From Peptococcaceae bacterium (GTDB lineage Bacteria; Bacillota; DSM-12270; Thermacetogeniales; Thermacetogeniaceae): a stretch of 64,000 nt of DNA. Below the pieces are notes generated by a model. That model searched no databases, had not been told where the DNA came from, and was given only the letters and a program-made list of their open reading frames with translations. The DNA lies in assembly GCA_023249405.1 (NCBI GenBank), contig JAHFCR010000006.1:17688-81687 (forward strand). Direction: 5' to 3'. This document shows, piece after piece, positions 26,725-35,284 of the stretch (position 1 is the stretch's first letter; each line of letters begins with the position of its first letter). The translations under genes were made by a program, and so were the position numbers.

Positions 26725-27012
26725 TTGGAGCCGCACATTGCCGGAACCGGCAGCGAATACAAGGGCGCCATCGTTATCGGCAAGGCAAAGGTAAATATTC
26801 ACGATCTGGGCAAGAATATCATGGTTATGCTCTTGAAGGGCTCCGGATATTATGTTTTCGATCTCGGTGTGGATGTTCCCAGGAAGATTTTTCTGAGGGC
26901 GATCATGGCGGCAGGCCTGGATAACAAGATCGTGATCGGCGGCAATCATGTTGACAAAACGGATGCATACGCGGAGACCGCTACAGTGCCTAGAGCGCCA
27001 GTGATGGGCTGA
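26725..27012 (+). pseudogene. methyltransferase corrinoid protein remnant with internal deletion
   Basis: The translated segment reads LEPHIAGTGSEYKG, AIVIGKAKVNIHDLGKNI and YYVFDLGVDVP, the B12-binding domain of MtbC/MtaC-type corrinoid proteins (D-x-H-x-x-G motif with Asn for the first Asp). It then jumps from VPRKIFLRAI directly to the C-terminal KIVIGGNHV ... TDAYAETA, missing about 40-45 residues that normally hold the SxL and following helix. The N-terminal helical domain is also absent, as is a proper start. A decayed gene. The minus-strand frame over the same DNA is an overlap without features. A TGTCGAA heptamer lies upstream at 26571. Confidence 0.75.
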
Positions 27013-27047
27013 ATTTTGCCGACAATCTATTCGCTTGAGATATCCAA

Positions 27048-27080
27048 TAAAGGAGGCGCCTGGGCCAGGCGCCTCCTTTA
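27048..27080. terminator. strong bidirectional terminator-like hairpin
   Basis: A 14-bp perfect stem (TAAAGGAGGCGCCT, 27048-27061, with 27067-27080) around a 5-nt loop, between the corrinoid remnant and the convergent deacetylase gene. Short A/T runs flank it on both sides. Confidence 0.7.
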
Positions 27081-27142
27081 TCAACGGTCGGTTCAACGTG
27101 GTCAACCCCGGTGACCGCACTGTATCCTGAGATGGTTCCAAC

Positions 27143-27940
27143 TTAAGTAGGCAGCCCCCGGATCTTTTTGGAAAAACCGTCTATGCTCAGACTTCTCTGG
27201 ATATTGAGGCGTTTTATCAGATAAGGGTCATCGCCTGTATGGTAAATTCCGCCCGGTAGCATTAACACGGCATACTTGTAATAGCGCCGGGTAATGTCGA
27301 TAACTTGCCGGTTGTAGTCCCCGATCGGGTAAGCCAGAGCGTCCACCTTGCGCCCTGCGATCGCCTCGATCTCTTTCTGCGACTCTGCCAACTCGTAATC
27401 CTGCAACTTGGCAGACAACTTGGTCAGGTAGGGATGGCTGACAGTGTGGCTCTGAAAACTGACCAGGTCCTGCATCTTCCCGATCTCCTCTTTGTTGAGA
27501 TAGCCGGGCTTGCCGATCAAACCGGAGATCAGAAAGATCGTAGCCTTAAAATTGTATTTTTTCAGGATCGGGTAGGCGTTGGTGTAGTTATCCGCATAAC
27601 CGTCGTCGAAGGTGATGATCGCCGGCTTGGTATACCGGGCAGCCTGCTCGATCTCATCAAGGGAGATCACCGTATAGCCGTTGCTCTTCAAATAAGCCAT
27701 CTGTTTGTCAAATTCCTTGGGGGATACAAACATTGACGGATACGGGCCGTAAAGGTGGTCATCAATTAAATGATAGTATAGAACCGGAACAGCGACACCT
27801 GTTGCCGGAGCGGCCTGCTCAATCTTGACCGGTCTGGGCGCATCCGCCGGCTTCGGCCGCCGCAGGCATCCCCAAGAGCCGGCCAATATCAGCGATAGTA
27901 TCAACAAAAGAAGGGCAACTCTTTTTACCATATCCTGCAT
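27143..27940 (-). CDS. polysaccharide deacetylase lipoprotein (IcaB/PgaB-like CE4)
   Basis: About 265 aa. Signal peptide with lipobox ending AGSWGC (Cys about residue 25), so anchored outside the membrane. The CE4 domain begins with VPVLYYHLIDD, then TFDDGYADNYTNAYPIL (motif 1), FQSHTVSHPYL (zinc His motif) and ALAYPIGDYN. The YYH entry strand and FDDGYADN are characteristic of the IcaB/PgaB and YadE-like branch rather than the NodB branch at 12360. Start choice between TTG 27952, ATG 27940 and ATG 27931 is uncertain. Likely substrate: an N-acetylated wall or exopolysaccharide. Confidence 0.88.
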   Translation of the reverse strand: MQDMVKRVALLLLILSLILAGSWGCLRRPKPADAPRPVKIEQAAPATGVAVPVLYYHLIDDHLYGPYPSMFVSPKEFDKQMAYLKSNGYTVISLDEIEQAARYTKPAIITFDDGYADNYTNAYPILKKYNFKATIFLISGLIGKPGYLNKEEIGKMQDLVSFQSHTVSHPYLTKLSAKLQDYELAESQKEIEAIAGRKVDALAYPIGDYNRQVIDITRRYYKYAVLMLPGGIYHTGDDPYLIKRLNIQRSLSIDGFSKKIRGLPT

Positions 27941-27970
27941 TCTCTTAACCAAGCTCCCGAAATAACCAGC

Positions 27971-28231
27971 CTATACATTATATTTTTCTCTGATGCTCCT
28001 CAAAGAAGCGTCTCCATCCAACACCTTTCCTTCCGCTATCTGCGCCTCGGCTGCAGCTAATTTGTTATACACATCCAGCATAAATAATTTTCTTTCGTAC
28101 ACTTTTACGCTCATGATAACCATATCACCATAGCCATTTTTGGTAATATATATCGGCTCGGTTGCCTCTTGGCACATTTGAGAGATTTGGCTTGTATTTT
28201 TCAAATCTTTAATCGGAATGATCCGCGGCAT
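27971..28231 (-). CDS. Phd/YefM-type antitoxin, apparently orphan
   Basis: 86 aa beginning MPRIIPIKDLKNTSQISQMC with EPIYITKNGYGDMVIMSVKVYE, the Phd/YefM DNA-binding N-domain, followed by a helical tail that would wrap a toxin. The ATG at 28231 is preferred: GGAG lies 9 nt upstream and the start then matches the family. No Doc, RelE or YoeB-type toxin gene follows; the next gene downstream is a deacetylase. It is either a solitary antitoxin or a remnant of a module. Confidence 0.85.
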   Translation of the reverse strand: MPRIIPIKDLKNTSQISQMCQEATEPIYITKNGYGDMVIMSVKVYERKLFMLDVYNKLAAAEAQIAEGKVLDGDASLRSIREKYNV

Positions 28232-28301
28232 AATCATCAACTCCTTGATGTTTCTATGGGATTATTATACCATAATTATGCCCCAATCACAGAGTATAAT
28301 T

Positions 28302-29318
28302 CTATTTCTTGATCACCTCCGCCAGGGCCTCGGCAAAACAGCGCGACGCTACCAGCACCTCGTCCAGGGTGTTCTTCTCGCTCCCCACTTCCACCAGAAT
28401 GGCATGAGGGAAAACGTGCTGGTTATAGCGGCCTTCCATCAGCATCACCTTCTTAAGAACACCCGGATGCAGTTCCTGGAGCCGATTAGCCACCTCCTGG
28501 GCAAAAGTATAGTTCTCCCGCCAATTGGGATCCGGCAGCCCACGCTGACCATTTCCCACCACGATCATGACCCGTGCGGAATCCTCATTGCCCACGCGCA
28601 CGGTCTCCTTGACCGGCAGACCGGCATCCCGGTGCACATCAAGCAGGGCTTGCAGTTCCTTGTTCTGCTGCACCAGCTTCCTGGCGGTCGGCTCAGACTT
28701 GATGTAGGACGTGGGAAAGTCGGGGTAATCATGAATGGTCAAGTCGTGCACCGCCCGGATCCCCGTCTCCGCCAATACCTTCACCATCTCGTTTCCTGCC
28801 AGGCTAACCCCCCCGTTCTGGCCTTCGACCTTTGCCTGGCCTTGATAAGGAATGTAGGTCTCAGCGTTGTGGGTGTGGTAGATAGCAACCAAAACCGGCT
28901 TCTGGGAAAGATCCGGCAGTTGGCGGGCCAGCCCGGCAGTGTCCAACGAATGCTCTACTTCATTTCCCAAGGCTGAGACATTCGGAGCGATCGCCATCTC
29001 CTCGGATTCCATGGATGCCGGCAATCCATGTTCAAGGATGCCCGGCAAGTAGTTGGGGTCGATCCCTGCCAGGCTCACCATGGCCAGATTCAGTACCGGG
29101 CGGCTATTCTCATTGTCGACCGCTAAATCCGGCAGTTCCCAGGACAGACAACTGCGAAAGGAGATGTCCTGCCAGATACTCTCCCGGGAAATAAAGCGCG
29201 GCCCAAACTGGATCGCTCCAAGAAGCAGCAATATCAGTACCAGCATCGGCAACCGGGATGAAAGCTTCCAAGCCGGCAAAACCGCCGCCCGTCGCTGTGC
29301 AGCCATGCGCCCCGGCAT
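28302..29318 (-). CDS. spoIIP: stage II sporulation protein P
   Basis: 338 aa. One N-terminal transmembrane helix (about residues 24-40), a linker, then the SpoIIP catalytic domain (about 130-338). It is a peptidoglycan amidase and endopeptidase that works with SpoIID and SpoIIM during engulfment. Signature segments are VAIYHTHNAETYIPYQG, DVHRDAG and RYNQHVFPHAILVEVGSEKN with the zinc-binding His and Glu residues. GGAGGGAG precedes the ATG. It shows that the organism belongs to the endospore-forming lineage. In Firmicutes it often follows gpr; gpr is not here. Confidence 0.95.
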   Translation of the reverse strand: MPGRMAAQRRAAVLPAWKLSSRLPMLVLILLLLGAIQFGPRFISRESIWQDISFRSCLSWELPDLAVDNENSRPVLNLAMVSLAGIDPNYLPGILEHGLPASMESEEMAIAPNVSALGNEVEHSLDTAGLARQLPDLSQKPVLVAIYHTHNAETYIPYQGQAKVEGQNGGVSLAGNEMVKVLAETGIRAVHDLTIHDYPDFPTSYIKSEPTARKLVQQNKELQALLDVHRDAGLPVKETVRVGNEDSARVMIVVGNGQRGLPDPNWRENYTFAQEVANRLQELHPGVLKKVMLMEGRYNQHVFPHAILVEVGSEKNTLDEVLVASRCFAEALAEVIKK

Positions 29319-29551
29319 CGCATCTCCCTCCTGTCCACCTTTGCTGCCAGATCATTCTATTCCCGCTGGTGGCAGTTTACGCTACTTAACAGCGCAATCT
29401 GTTCGGGATGCACGGCACGGGATTGACGGCATATCCGCATGGCTGCTCCCTGGACGCTAGAATTCCAAGCGTTCCAAATATTTGACAGACCAAGAGCATG
29501 GCGATCTTAGATCCGCCCAGAATTAGTAAAGATAATCTGAGCCTTACCAAT

Positions 29552-29580
29552 AAAAAAACTACTGGAAACTCTCCAGTAGC
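29552..29580 (-). terminator. rho-independent terminator
   Basis: On the minus strand CTACTGGA ... TCCAGTAG (8 bp) is followed by T7. It terminates the minus-strand transcript of the Gln-rich protein gene. The rest of the 390-bp gap 29319-29708 holds nothing I can identify. Confidence 0.85.
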
Positions 29581-29708
29581 TCTGTTATTAACATTGTTTT
29601 AGAGAATCGCGCCGGAAATACGGGATTCGGCTTGTTAACAAAATGCTTATAGTCCGATATTTCCAAGCAAATCTCAGCAATCGATCAGAACATACGGTCT
29701 CTGTGCGG

Positions 29709-30146
29709 TTATGACATATATGGTGCTGCCGTCTGCGGGAATTGCATGGTAAATTGCGGGTCGATCCCGGTGAAGCCGAACTGTGGCCTGATGCCCTGGA
29801 TGACGCCCGTAAGCTCATTGATACGGTGCTGGGCCGTGTTCAAGACAAATAAAGCGGTATCTATCCTCTGAGCGATGCCGCTGCTCAAGAACTGAGTGGA
29901 TTGGGCCAATTGACCGGACATGCCTCTCAGAGCCTGGGCCGATGCCAGTGCCCTCTGCGTATTGCCCGAGTTGATCGATTGGATCGCATCATCGCAAACT
30001 GGAACCATGTTTTGGGAAATGGCCGTAATTCTGGCCACCTCACCGAGCATCATCTGCCCCTGATGAAAAGCCTGCTGAACAAGAGGATTGATCTGTTGAT
30101 GCATCTGCACAGCCTGTTGAATATAAGGATTGACTTGTTGCTGCAC
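29709..30146 (-). CDS. Gln-rich helical protein of unknown function with internal repeats
   Basis: 145 aa with GTG start after GGGAGG. The N-terminus carries two copies of a [VI]NP-x-[IV]QQA-x-x-x-x-Q unit (VNPYIQQAVQMHQQ and INPLVQQAFHQGQ), then a long helical region rich in Ala, Gln and Ser, and a Phe/Pro/Gln-rich end (PQFGFTGIDPQFTMQFPQ). No signal peptide or membrane helix. The composition is like small spore-coat or spore-associated proteins, but I do not recognise the family. A terminator follows, and the DUF2325 gene lies just upstream. Confidence 0.7.
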   Translation of the reverse strand: MQQQVNPYIQQAVQMHQQINPLVQQAFHQGQMMLGEVARITAISQNMVPVCDDAIQSINSGNTQRALASAQALRGMSGQLAQSTQFLSSGIAQRIDTALFVLNTAQHRINELTGVIQGIRPQFGFTGIDPQFTMQFPQTAAPYMS

Positions 30147-30208
30147 CTTTTTAGCCTCCCTATTGAATTAGATTTTATAATTAGTATCTCTTTTTTACAT
30201 GAATCTAT

Positions 30209-30508
30209 TTATCCATATATCAGCAAACTCTTTTCCAGCCGCTGCAGCAATTCCACCAAGGATGCCACACTCCGGTTGCGGCATCTCAACACCGGGATGC
30301 TCTTTTGCCTCGCCTTTTTTACCGCCGTCGCCACCATCGTGTGGGATACTGTTCCGATGAACAGCACGATCCCATCGGGATTGCCAATGGCTTTTTCAAA
30401 CCTGGCAGGCATTTGGCTATAAACCTTGACGCGATGCCCCAGCCGGGAGCAGATCTCCTTGTACTCCTCGTGCATCCCGTCGTGCCCTCCGATCAAGACA
30501 ATGCTCAA
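30209..30508 (-). CDS. DUF2325 domain protein
   Basis: 99 aa, a complete DUF2325 domain: MSIVLIGGHDGMHEEYK at the N-terminus, GIVLFIGTVSHTMVATAVKKA and IPVLRCRNRSV. These small Rossmann-like proteins are common in anaerobic Firmicutes and have no established function. The TTG start lies within the stop region of the feoB fragment (4-bp overlap) and has no clear ribosome-binding site, suggesting that its original upstream region was replaced. Confidence 0.82.
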   Translation of the reverse strand: MSIVLIGGHDGMHEEYKEICSRLGHRVKVYSQMPARFEKAIGNPDGIVLFIGTVSHTMVATAVKKARQKSIPVLRCRNRSVASLVELLQRLEKSLLIYG

Positions 30509-31050
30509 ACGAGATAAAGGTGCCTGTCCGAAACCGTCAACTGGGAGGCCTTGGCGTTCCTGCGCACCGCCTGTCCGACCGCCCGGGAGGCAAACTGGTA
30601 CCGGCTGTCGGCGACGATCGTCTCGATGTCCTCCTTGCCGTAGGCGGCCTTCAGAACCTCCTGCTGCAGCCTGATCCGGTCCAGGATATCAACCGGCGCA
30701 TGCAGCTTTTCCTGGACTTTCTTATCCCCCTCCAGAAGCTTCAAGGCCTTCCACCGGGGGTTATCTAGCCCGGGCCCGACCATGGGCATGATCTTATTTT
30801 CTATTTCTGCAATGCTGTTTTGGATGTTTTCGGGGAATATCTCCAGCAGTGGCGGAGTAAACCCAGCTCCGCGACCTTGCGCGGTCTGAATGGCCCTGTC
30901 CATCAGTTCCTTGACGCCCCGGCCCCGGCTGGCGACCGTTGGGACCACCGGCACCTTGAGCAGCGCATCCAGCGCCGCGGCGTCAATCTGATCCCCCCTG
31001 GCCTCCACCTCATCGATGATGTTGAGCGCCACCACGACCGGGCTGCCCAA
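30505..31050 (-). pseudogene. feoB: FeoB fragment (ferrous iron transporter), truncated at both ends
   Basis: The 181-aa frame is an internal slice of FeoB. It starts at the G4 region VVVALNIIDEVEARG, continues with VVPTVASRGRGVKELMDRA (G5), and then through the helical domain to SRYQFASRAVG. The G1-G3 motifs and the entire membrane channel domain are missing, and after TVSDR the frame ends in five unrelated residues. With no GTP-binding P-loop and no permease it cannot function as FeoB. The DUF2325 gene begins exactly at its stop codon, consistent with a deletion that fused the two. No feoA is seen. Confidence 0.88.
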
Positions 31051-31195
31051 AACACCACCGCTTTTTTGGCGTCAATACTTTTTTCTGGCGCCATGGCGAA
31101 CCGTTGCCGACAACTGAGATGGGCACCTCAAGGGGCGTGCGCAACATTCCGTCGCCCTGCTACTTGCATCAATAGTATTTCTGTTATATTATTTG

Positions 31196-31220
31196 AATAT
31201 CAAACATTATTAATATCAAA
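31196..31220. promoter_or_regulatory. direct repeat, candidate operator of the metal-exporter MarR
   Basis: AATATCAAA twice, 16 bp start to start (31196-31204 and 31212-31220), ending 22 bp before the TTG start of the MarR gene. Position and AT-rich context suit a repressor site. Confidence 0.4.
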
Positions 31221-31242
31221 TATATTTGGGAGGTATCTGCTT

Positions 31243-31662
31243 TTGGAACTTCGAGATGAGTTAACCAGTGAACTGTTGCATTTTTATAATGGCTTTGCAT
31301 CCTGGGAGAGTTCGGTGATCCGGAGCAGCGACTTAACGGTTTCGGAGGCCCATGCCATCGAGGTGCTGGGCCAGCATGAGCAGATGAACATGAAAAACCT
31401 TGCCCGGAAGCTCGGGGTGACTACCGGCACGGTGACGGTGACGGTGGACCGGCTGGAAAAAAAGGAGTACGCCAGGAGGGGTTCTACCAGGGAGGACCGG
31501 CGGGTCTACCTGATCAGCCTGACCGAAAGGGGCCAACAGGCCTTCGCCGAACATCACCAGTATCATCTCAGGCTCACGGAGCACCTGCTCGCCTCCCTCC
31601 CGGAAGATGAGGCAGCCCAATTGTTGAAGATTCTCCAAAAGATCAACGGCGAGGGCTTTTAA
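31243..31662 (+). CDS. MarR family transcriptional regulator linked to a metal ATPase
   Basis: 139 aa. Winged HTH visible as LTVSEAHAIEVLGQ, MNMKNLARKLGVTTGTVTVTV, DRLEKKEYARRGSTREDRRV and ISLTERGQ. TTG at 31243 follows GGGAGG at 9-nt spacing; a much longer open frame upstream to 30820 has no homology and crosses the feoB fragment, so it is rejected. It ends 40 bp before a P1B-type ATPase gene, so it probably senses metal or stress and controls that exporter. Confidence 0.92.
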   Translation: MELRDELTSELLHFYNGFASWESSVIRSSDLTVSEAHAIEVLGQHEQMNMKNLARKLGVTTGTVTVTVDRLEKKEYARRGSTREDRRVYLISLTERGQQAFAEHHQYHLRLTEHLLASLPEDEAAQLLKILQKINGEGF

Positions 31663-31702
31663 ACAAAATGGACCGCAAAATAAAAATCAGGAGGAGAGGC
31701 CG

Positions 31703-33574
31703 ATGATCGGGCGGTTCGCCCAGCAGGGCAATTTCAGAGAACTGTTTGATTTGAAGGAATTTTACCTCACCGTTGCCGGGGCAGCGCTGATCCTGGCCAG
31801 CTATACGCTAGATCGAGCGCTGTCCGCGCACATTCTGGCTGAGGTCATGGCCCTCATCGCCGTGTCCATCCTCGGCGGGCCGATAATCTTGGGAGCGGCG
31901 AGGGGCCTGTGGACACGCCGCTTCAATGTGGACGAGCTGGTCAGCCTGGCCATTGTCGCCTCGATTGTTGCCGGTGAATATCTTTCCGCGGCAGTGGTGG
32001 CTTTTATCATGATCCTCGGCTCCACGCTGGAGAAGCTCACGTCGCAGCGCGCCCGCACCGCCATCCGGTCCCTGATCCGCCTGAACCCGACCGTGTGCAC
32101 CGTGCTGAAAGGGGAGGCGGAGATCAGCGTGCCGGTATCGGAGGTAAAAATAGATGATCTGGTACTGATCAGGCCCGGGGAGCGGGTTCCGGTCGATGGT
32201 GCAGTTGTGCGGGGCAGCGCCTCCATGAATCAGGCGTCGCTGACCGGTGAATCTCTGCCCGTGGAGAAAGGGGTGGGCGATCTTGTCTATGCCGGTTCCG
32301 CCAGCTACTCCGGCATGCTGGTAGTCCGGGCGGAAAAACTGGGCGAGGATACGACTCTGGGCCAGTTGACCAGGCTGGTGCAGGAGGCCGAAAAAACACG
32401 CGCCCCCATCCTGAGGGTGGCGGACAAGTATGCCCGGTACTTCACTCCGTTTGTCACGGGAATCAGTTTATTGGTATACCTGATCACGGGCGATATGGCC
32501 CGTGCGATCACAGTTCTGATCGTGGGCTGCCCCTGCGCCTTCATCCTGGCCGCCCCCACGGCAGTGACCGCCTCGCTGGGCAATGCGGCCAGAAACGGGG
32601 TGCTCGTCAAGAGCGGCGCCATCCTGGAGGAGCTGGGCAGAATAAACGCAGTCATGTTCGATAAGACAGGGACCTTGACCATGGCGGCGCCAAAAGTGAG
32701 CGCTATCATCGCCGCCGGTCGGGCGCCGCGGCAATACGTATTACAGGCAGCCGCTTCCGCAGAGAAATACTCCCGGCACCCTATCGCCAGGGCCATTCTC
32801 GATGAGGCCGGAGCTGCCGGTTGCCTGTTGGACGAACCCGATGATTTCTGCCAAGTACCCGGCAGGGGAGTTGAAGCCTCGGTCAACGGAAAAAAGGTGT
32901 TCATCGGAGCGGCCTCCGAACACGAATGCGCCGGCCTGCCGGATGCATGCGCCAAGACCTGCCTCGTGGTGGAGGAAAACGATCTCCCGATCGGATACAT
33001 AACAATTTCCGATGCAGTGCGCCCCGAGACCGGTGCGGTAATATCAAAATTAGAGAGACTGGGCGTTCAAAAAGTAGGTTTGCTCACAGGCGACAACCTG
33101 CAGGCAGCAGCCCACACGGCAGAGATCGGCGGAATCCGGGAGTATCAGGCCGGCCTCCTGCCCGAACAAAAATTGTCATACATCAGAGATCTTCAGAAAC
33201 AGGGGTATAAGGTGGCCATGGTAGGCGACGGCATTAACGACGCTCCTTCTCTGGCCGCTGCCGATATCGGTTTTGCCATGGGAACCATGGGCGCCGATGT
33301 GGCCATAGAATCCTCAGACATAGCCCTGATGGCCGACGACCTCCACAAGATCCCCTTCGTGCTCGCCTTGGGCAGGGCCACCCTGAAGACCATCAATGCC
33401 AGCGTGGTTTTCGCCTTAATCTTCAACGCCCTGGCGATCATCGCTTCCAGTTGGGGATACCTGACCCCGATCATGGGCGCCCTCGTTCATAACCTGGGAT
33501 CGGTGGCGGTGGTGCTCAACTCCGCCCAACTGGTCAACAGACGCTTTCCGGATCTGCCGCAGACCCACGCCTGA
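31703..33574 (+). CDS. P1B-type heavy-metal-transporting ATPase without HMA domain
   Basis: 623 aa. No N-terminal CxxC metal domain. Membrane helices flank an actuator domain (ASLTGESLPVEKG, about residue 180). The ion-path motif is VGCPCAF (about 275), phosphorylation motif DKTGTLT (about 318), HP motif in KYSRHPIA (about 355) and hinge MVGDGINDAP (about 508). CPC and the helices after it suit Zn/Cd/Pb or Cu classes; the HNLGS in the last helices is closer to the Zn/Cd/Co-type family. AGGAGGAG precedes the ATG. It follows a MarR gene, whereas the second P1B ATPase at 35401 is under a CadC-type repressor. Confidence 0.93.
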   Translation: MIGRFAQQGNFRELFDLKEFYLTVAGAALILASYTLDRALSAHILAEVMALIAVSILGGPIILGAARGLWTRRFNVDELVSLAIVASIVAGEYLSAAVVAFIMILGSTLEKLTSQRARTAIRSLIRLNPTVCTVLKGEAEISVPVSEVKIDDLVLIRPGERVPVDGAVVRGSASMNQASLTGESLPVEKGVGDLVYAGSASYSGMLVVRAEKLGEDTTLGQLTRLVQEAEKTRAPILRVADKYARYFTPFVTGISLLVYLITGDMARAITVLIVGCPCAFILAAPTAVTASLGNAARNGVLVKSGAILEELGRINAVMFDKTGTLTMAAPKVSAIIAAGRAPRQYVLQAAASAEKYSRHPIARAILDEAGAAGCLLDEPDDFCQVPGRGVEASVNGKKVFIGAASEHECAGLPDACAKTCLVVEENDLPIGYITISDAVRPETGAVISKLERLGVQKVGLLTGDNLQAAAHTAEIGGIREYQAGLLPEQKLSYIRDLQKQGYKVAMVGDGINDAPSLAAADIGFAMGTMGADVAIESSDIALMADDLHKIPFVLALGRATLKTINASVVFALIFNALAIIASSWGYLTPIMGALVHNLGSVAVVLNSAQLVNRRFPDLPQTHA

Positions 33575-33683
33575 ACCCTTTCCTAAAGATGCATCCACGA
33601 TCAAGCCATTGCCATTGCTGTTTTCAGCGAAAACTTATCAAGCTTTTTCGGCTAGATAGTCTTATCCGGGGGAGAGAAACAGC

Positions 33684-33703
33684 AGCCCCGGTAATCCGGG
33701 GCT
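33684..33703. terminator. terminator-like hairpin
   Basis: AGCCCCGG / CCGGGGCT stem with TAAT loop between the convergent P1B ATPase and alpha/beta hydrolase genes. Only short T runs follow on either strand, so efficiency is uncertain. Confidence 0.55.
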
Positions 33704-33753
33704 GACTGCAAGGACCAAATTGGATAAAGGGGCTGGTTGCTTGTTCCGGTGGT

Positions 33754-35127
33754 CTAGTGGGCGGCAATCCACTTGGCTATGGGATTCCAGACCTGGCCCT
33801 CGGCATTGCTCGCCCAGAGCAGGTCGGCATGGCCATAGTCGAGAACGGGCATAGTGGGGAAAGTGTTTATGATCAGTGTCTCCTTGTCTGTACTGCCAAG
33901 GAACTTTAACGTGTTGGCGCCATACTGCCCGAATCCGCCGCCAGCACCGATATAGAAGACCGGGATCTTGATTTGTCTCAGGTGGTTATCGTATGGCGTC
34001 TGTTTATCACTGAGAATGGCATCGCCGTCGATCTGCTCACCGATGCTCTGGAAACTTGGTGTGGCCATGCCAATGCTGAGAATGTAGTTTTGGTCAGCAA
34101 ACTGCAGCCCGGTGGGCAGCTGAGTGCCGGGGTCGAAGGTGCCGGCCAGGTAGTGGAAGAACGGGGTGGCCGCCGGCATCTGTGGCGTAGCTGACATATA
34201 GGTGGCGGTCAACGCCGCCAGGGCAAACTGGAGGTTGGTCATCACCGGATTGTATTGCGAATAAACATTGGGAGCGACGGCTGCAAGCCCGGATAGTCCC
34301 TTCATCATGACGCCGCCATTGTCATCATAGGTTCCGGATGTGTATAACGCCTTCAGGGTGTTGTATCTTGTCTGGGCACCCTGCTTGATAGCCTGGGCGA
34401 CGGGGTCGTTCGGGTAGTCGTTCAGGTTCAGCTTGTAGGCAAGATCGATCGGGATGATCCCCTTCACGTCCTGAAGGCCTTCCGGCAGCGCAGTCTGCTG
34501 GTTGGCGTAGGAATAGGAGAGCTGCGCCCCCCTGCTGTGCCCCAGCAGGATGACCTTGTCAAATCCGCCTCCCGTCAGGAACCTTACCGATCTGCAGACC
34601 TGCACCGCTGTCTGGATGTCTTTCAGGTACAGGGCAGTATTCCAGTTCTTCATGAAGCTGAAATCAGCCGTGGTGTCCGGCACCAGCGCCCACCTGAGGT
34701 CTATCCCCCAGACGTCCACGCCCTGCTGGGCGAGGTAAATGGCCAGGGATTCCTGCGACGGATTGGGAGTGGCAAATCCCATATCGAAGTTGCAGGTGTC
34801 ACCATGAATCATCATCACCGCATTCCTGGCTGGAACAGGGATCCACGGCGCCCTTTCCCTGGCCACCCGGTGCAGGCCGATCTTATCATAGCTGCCGGGG
34901 CCCACCTTCAGGGTTAGCGAATATTCATAGATGTCGCCGGTCAGTTGCTTCCTGGCAACCTGGTTCTGAATACTGCACCCCGCCTTGTCTGTTGCCTGAC
35001 CGACAAAACTGTTGTACATCTTGCAGGCGTCGGCCTGGCCACCCTGCGGCGCCGCCTGTGCCAGACTGCCAACGCAAAGAGTAAATAACATGAACAATAC
35101 CAATACCACGCAGATTTTTCTTTTCAC
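33754..35127 (-). CDS. secreted alpha/beta hydrolase of unknown substrate
   Basis: 457 aa. Clear signal peptide (residues 1-25, KRKICVVLVLFMLFTLCVGS ... AQA). The mature enzyme has an oxyanion-region MMIHGDTCNFD, a DVWGIDLRW strand, the nucleophile elbow LLGHSRGAQLS (Ser about residue 195) and a late acid/His pair region near PVLDYGHADLLW. Between them is a large, mostly helical cap of about 150 residues. GTG start after GGGGGGATG. It resembles secreted lipases/esterases annotated only as alpha/beta hydrolase; substrate unknown. Two TGTCGAA-type boxes lie upstream, hinting at Spo0A-linked expression. Confidence 0.85.
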   Translation of the reverse strand: MKRKICVVLVLFMLFTLCVGSLAQAAPQGGQADACKMYNSFVGQATDKAGCSIQNQVARKQLTGDIYEYSLTLKVGPGSYDKIGLHRVARERAPWIPVPARNAVMMIHGDTCNFDMGFATPNPSQESLAIYLAQQGVDVWGIDLRWALVPDTTADFSFMKNWNTALYLKDIQTAVQVCRSVRFLTGGGFDKVILLGHSRGAQLSYSYANQQTALPEGLQDVKGIIPIDLAYKLNLNDYPNDPVAQAIKQGAQTRYNTLKALYTSGTYDDNGGVMMKGLSGLAAVAPNVYSQYNPVMTNLQFALAALTATYMSATPQMPAATPFFHYLAGTFDPGTQLPTGLQFADQNYILSIGMATPSFQSIGEQIDGDAILSDKQTPYDNHLRQIKIPVFYIGAGGGFGQYGANTLKFLGSTDKETLIINTFPTMPVLDYGHADLLWASNAEGQVWNPIAKWIAAH

Positions 35128-35169
35128 CCGTTCATCCCCCCTTATATAATTGAAAAAGGTATAATATTT

Positions 35170-35231
35170 TTCGACGATCTAATATGAAATCCCTCTCATT
35201 GATGGAAAATATTATGAGACAATTTTCGACA
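35170..35231 (-). promoter_or_regulatory. two putative Spo0A boxes upstream of the secreted hydrolase
   Basis: Minus strand: ATGTCGAAAATTGTCTC at the distal box (TGTCGAA 35225-35231) and CGTCGAAAAATATT at the proximal box (35170-35176). The distal sequence, including the following AATATT, closely matches the one before the histidine kinase gene at 52418. Confidence 0.45.
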
Positions 35232-35284
35232 TAATAATATTTATTGCTGCTAATAAGAGCGCAGCAGGAAGCGCAGCGGTTTCT

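Noticed and set aside
26527..27141. Minus-strand 204-codon frame
   Set aside because: It overlaps the corrinoid-protein relic, which has definite B12-domain motifs; the minus frame has none.
29588..29818. 76-codon minus-strand frame overlapping the Gln-rich gene end
   Set aside because: It crosses the terminator side of the Gln-rich gene, has no ribosome-binding site and random composition.
30820..31242. N-terminal extension of the MarR regulator at 31243
   Set aside because: The open frame crosses the feoB fragment, has no conserved residues and no ribosome-binding site; the TTG at 31243 with GGGAGG gives a normal MarR length.
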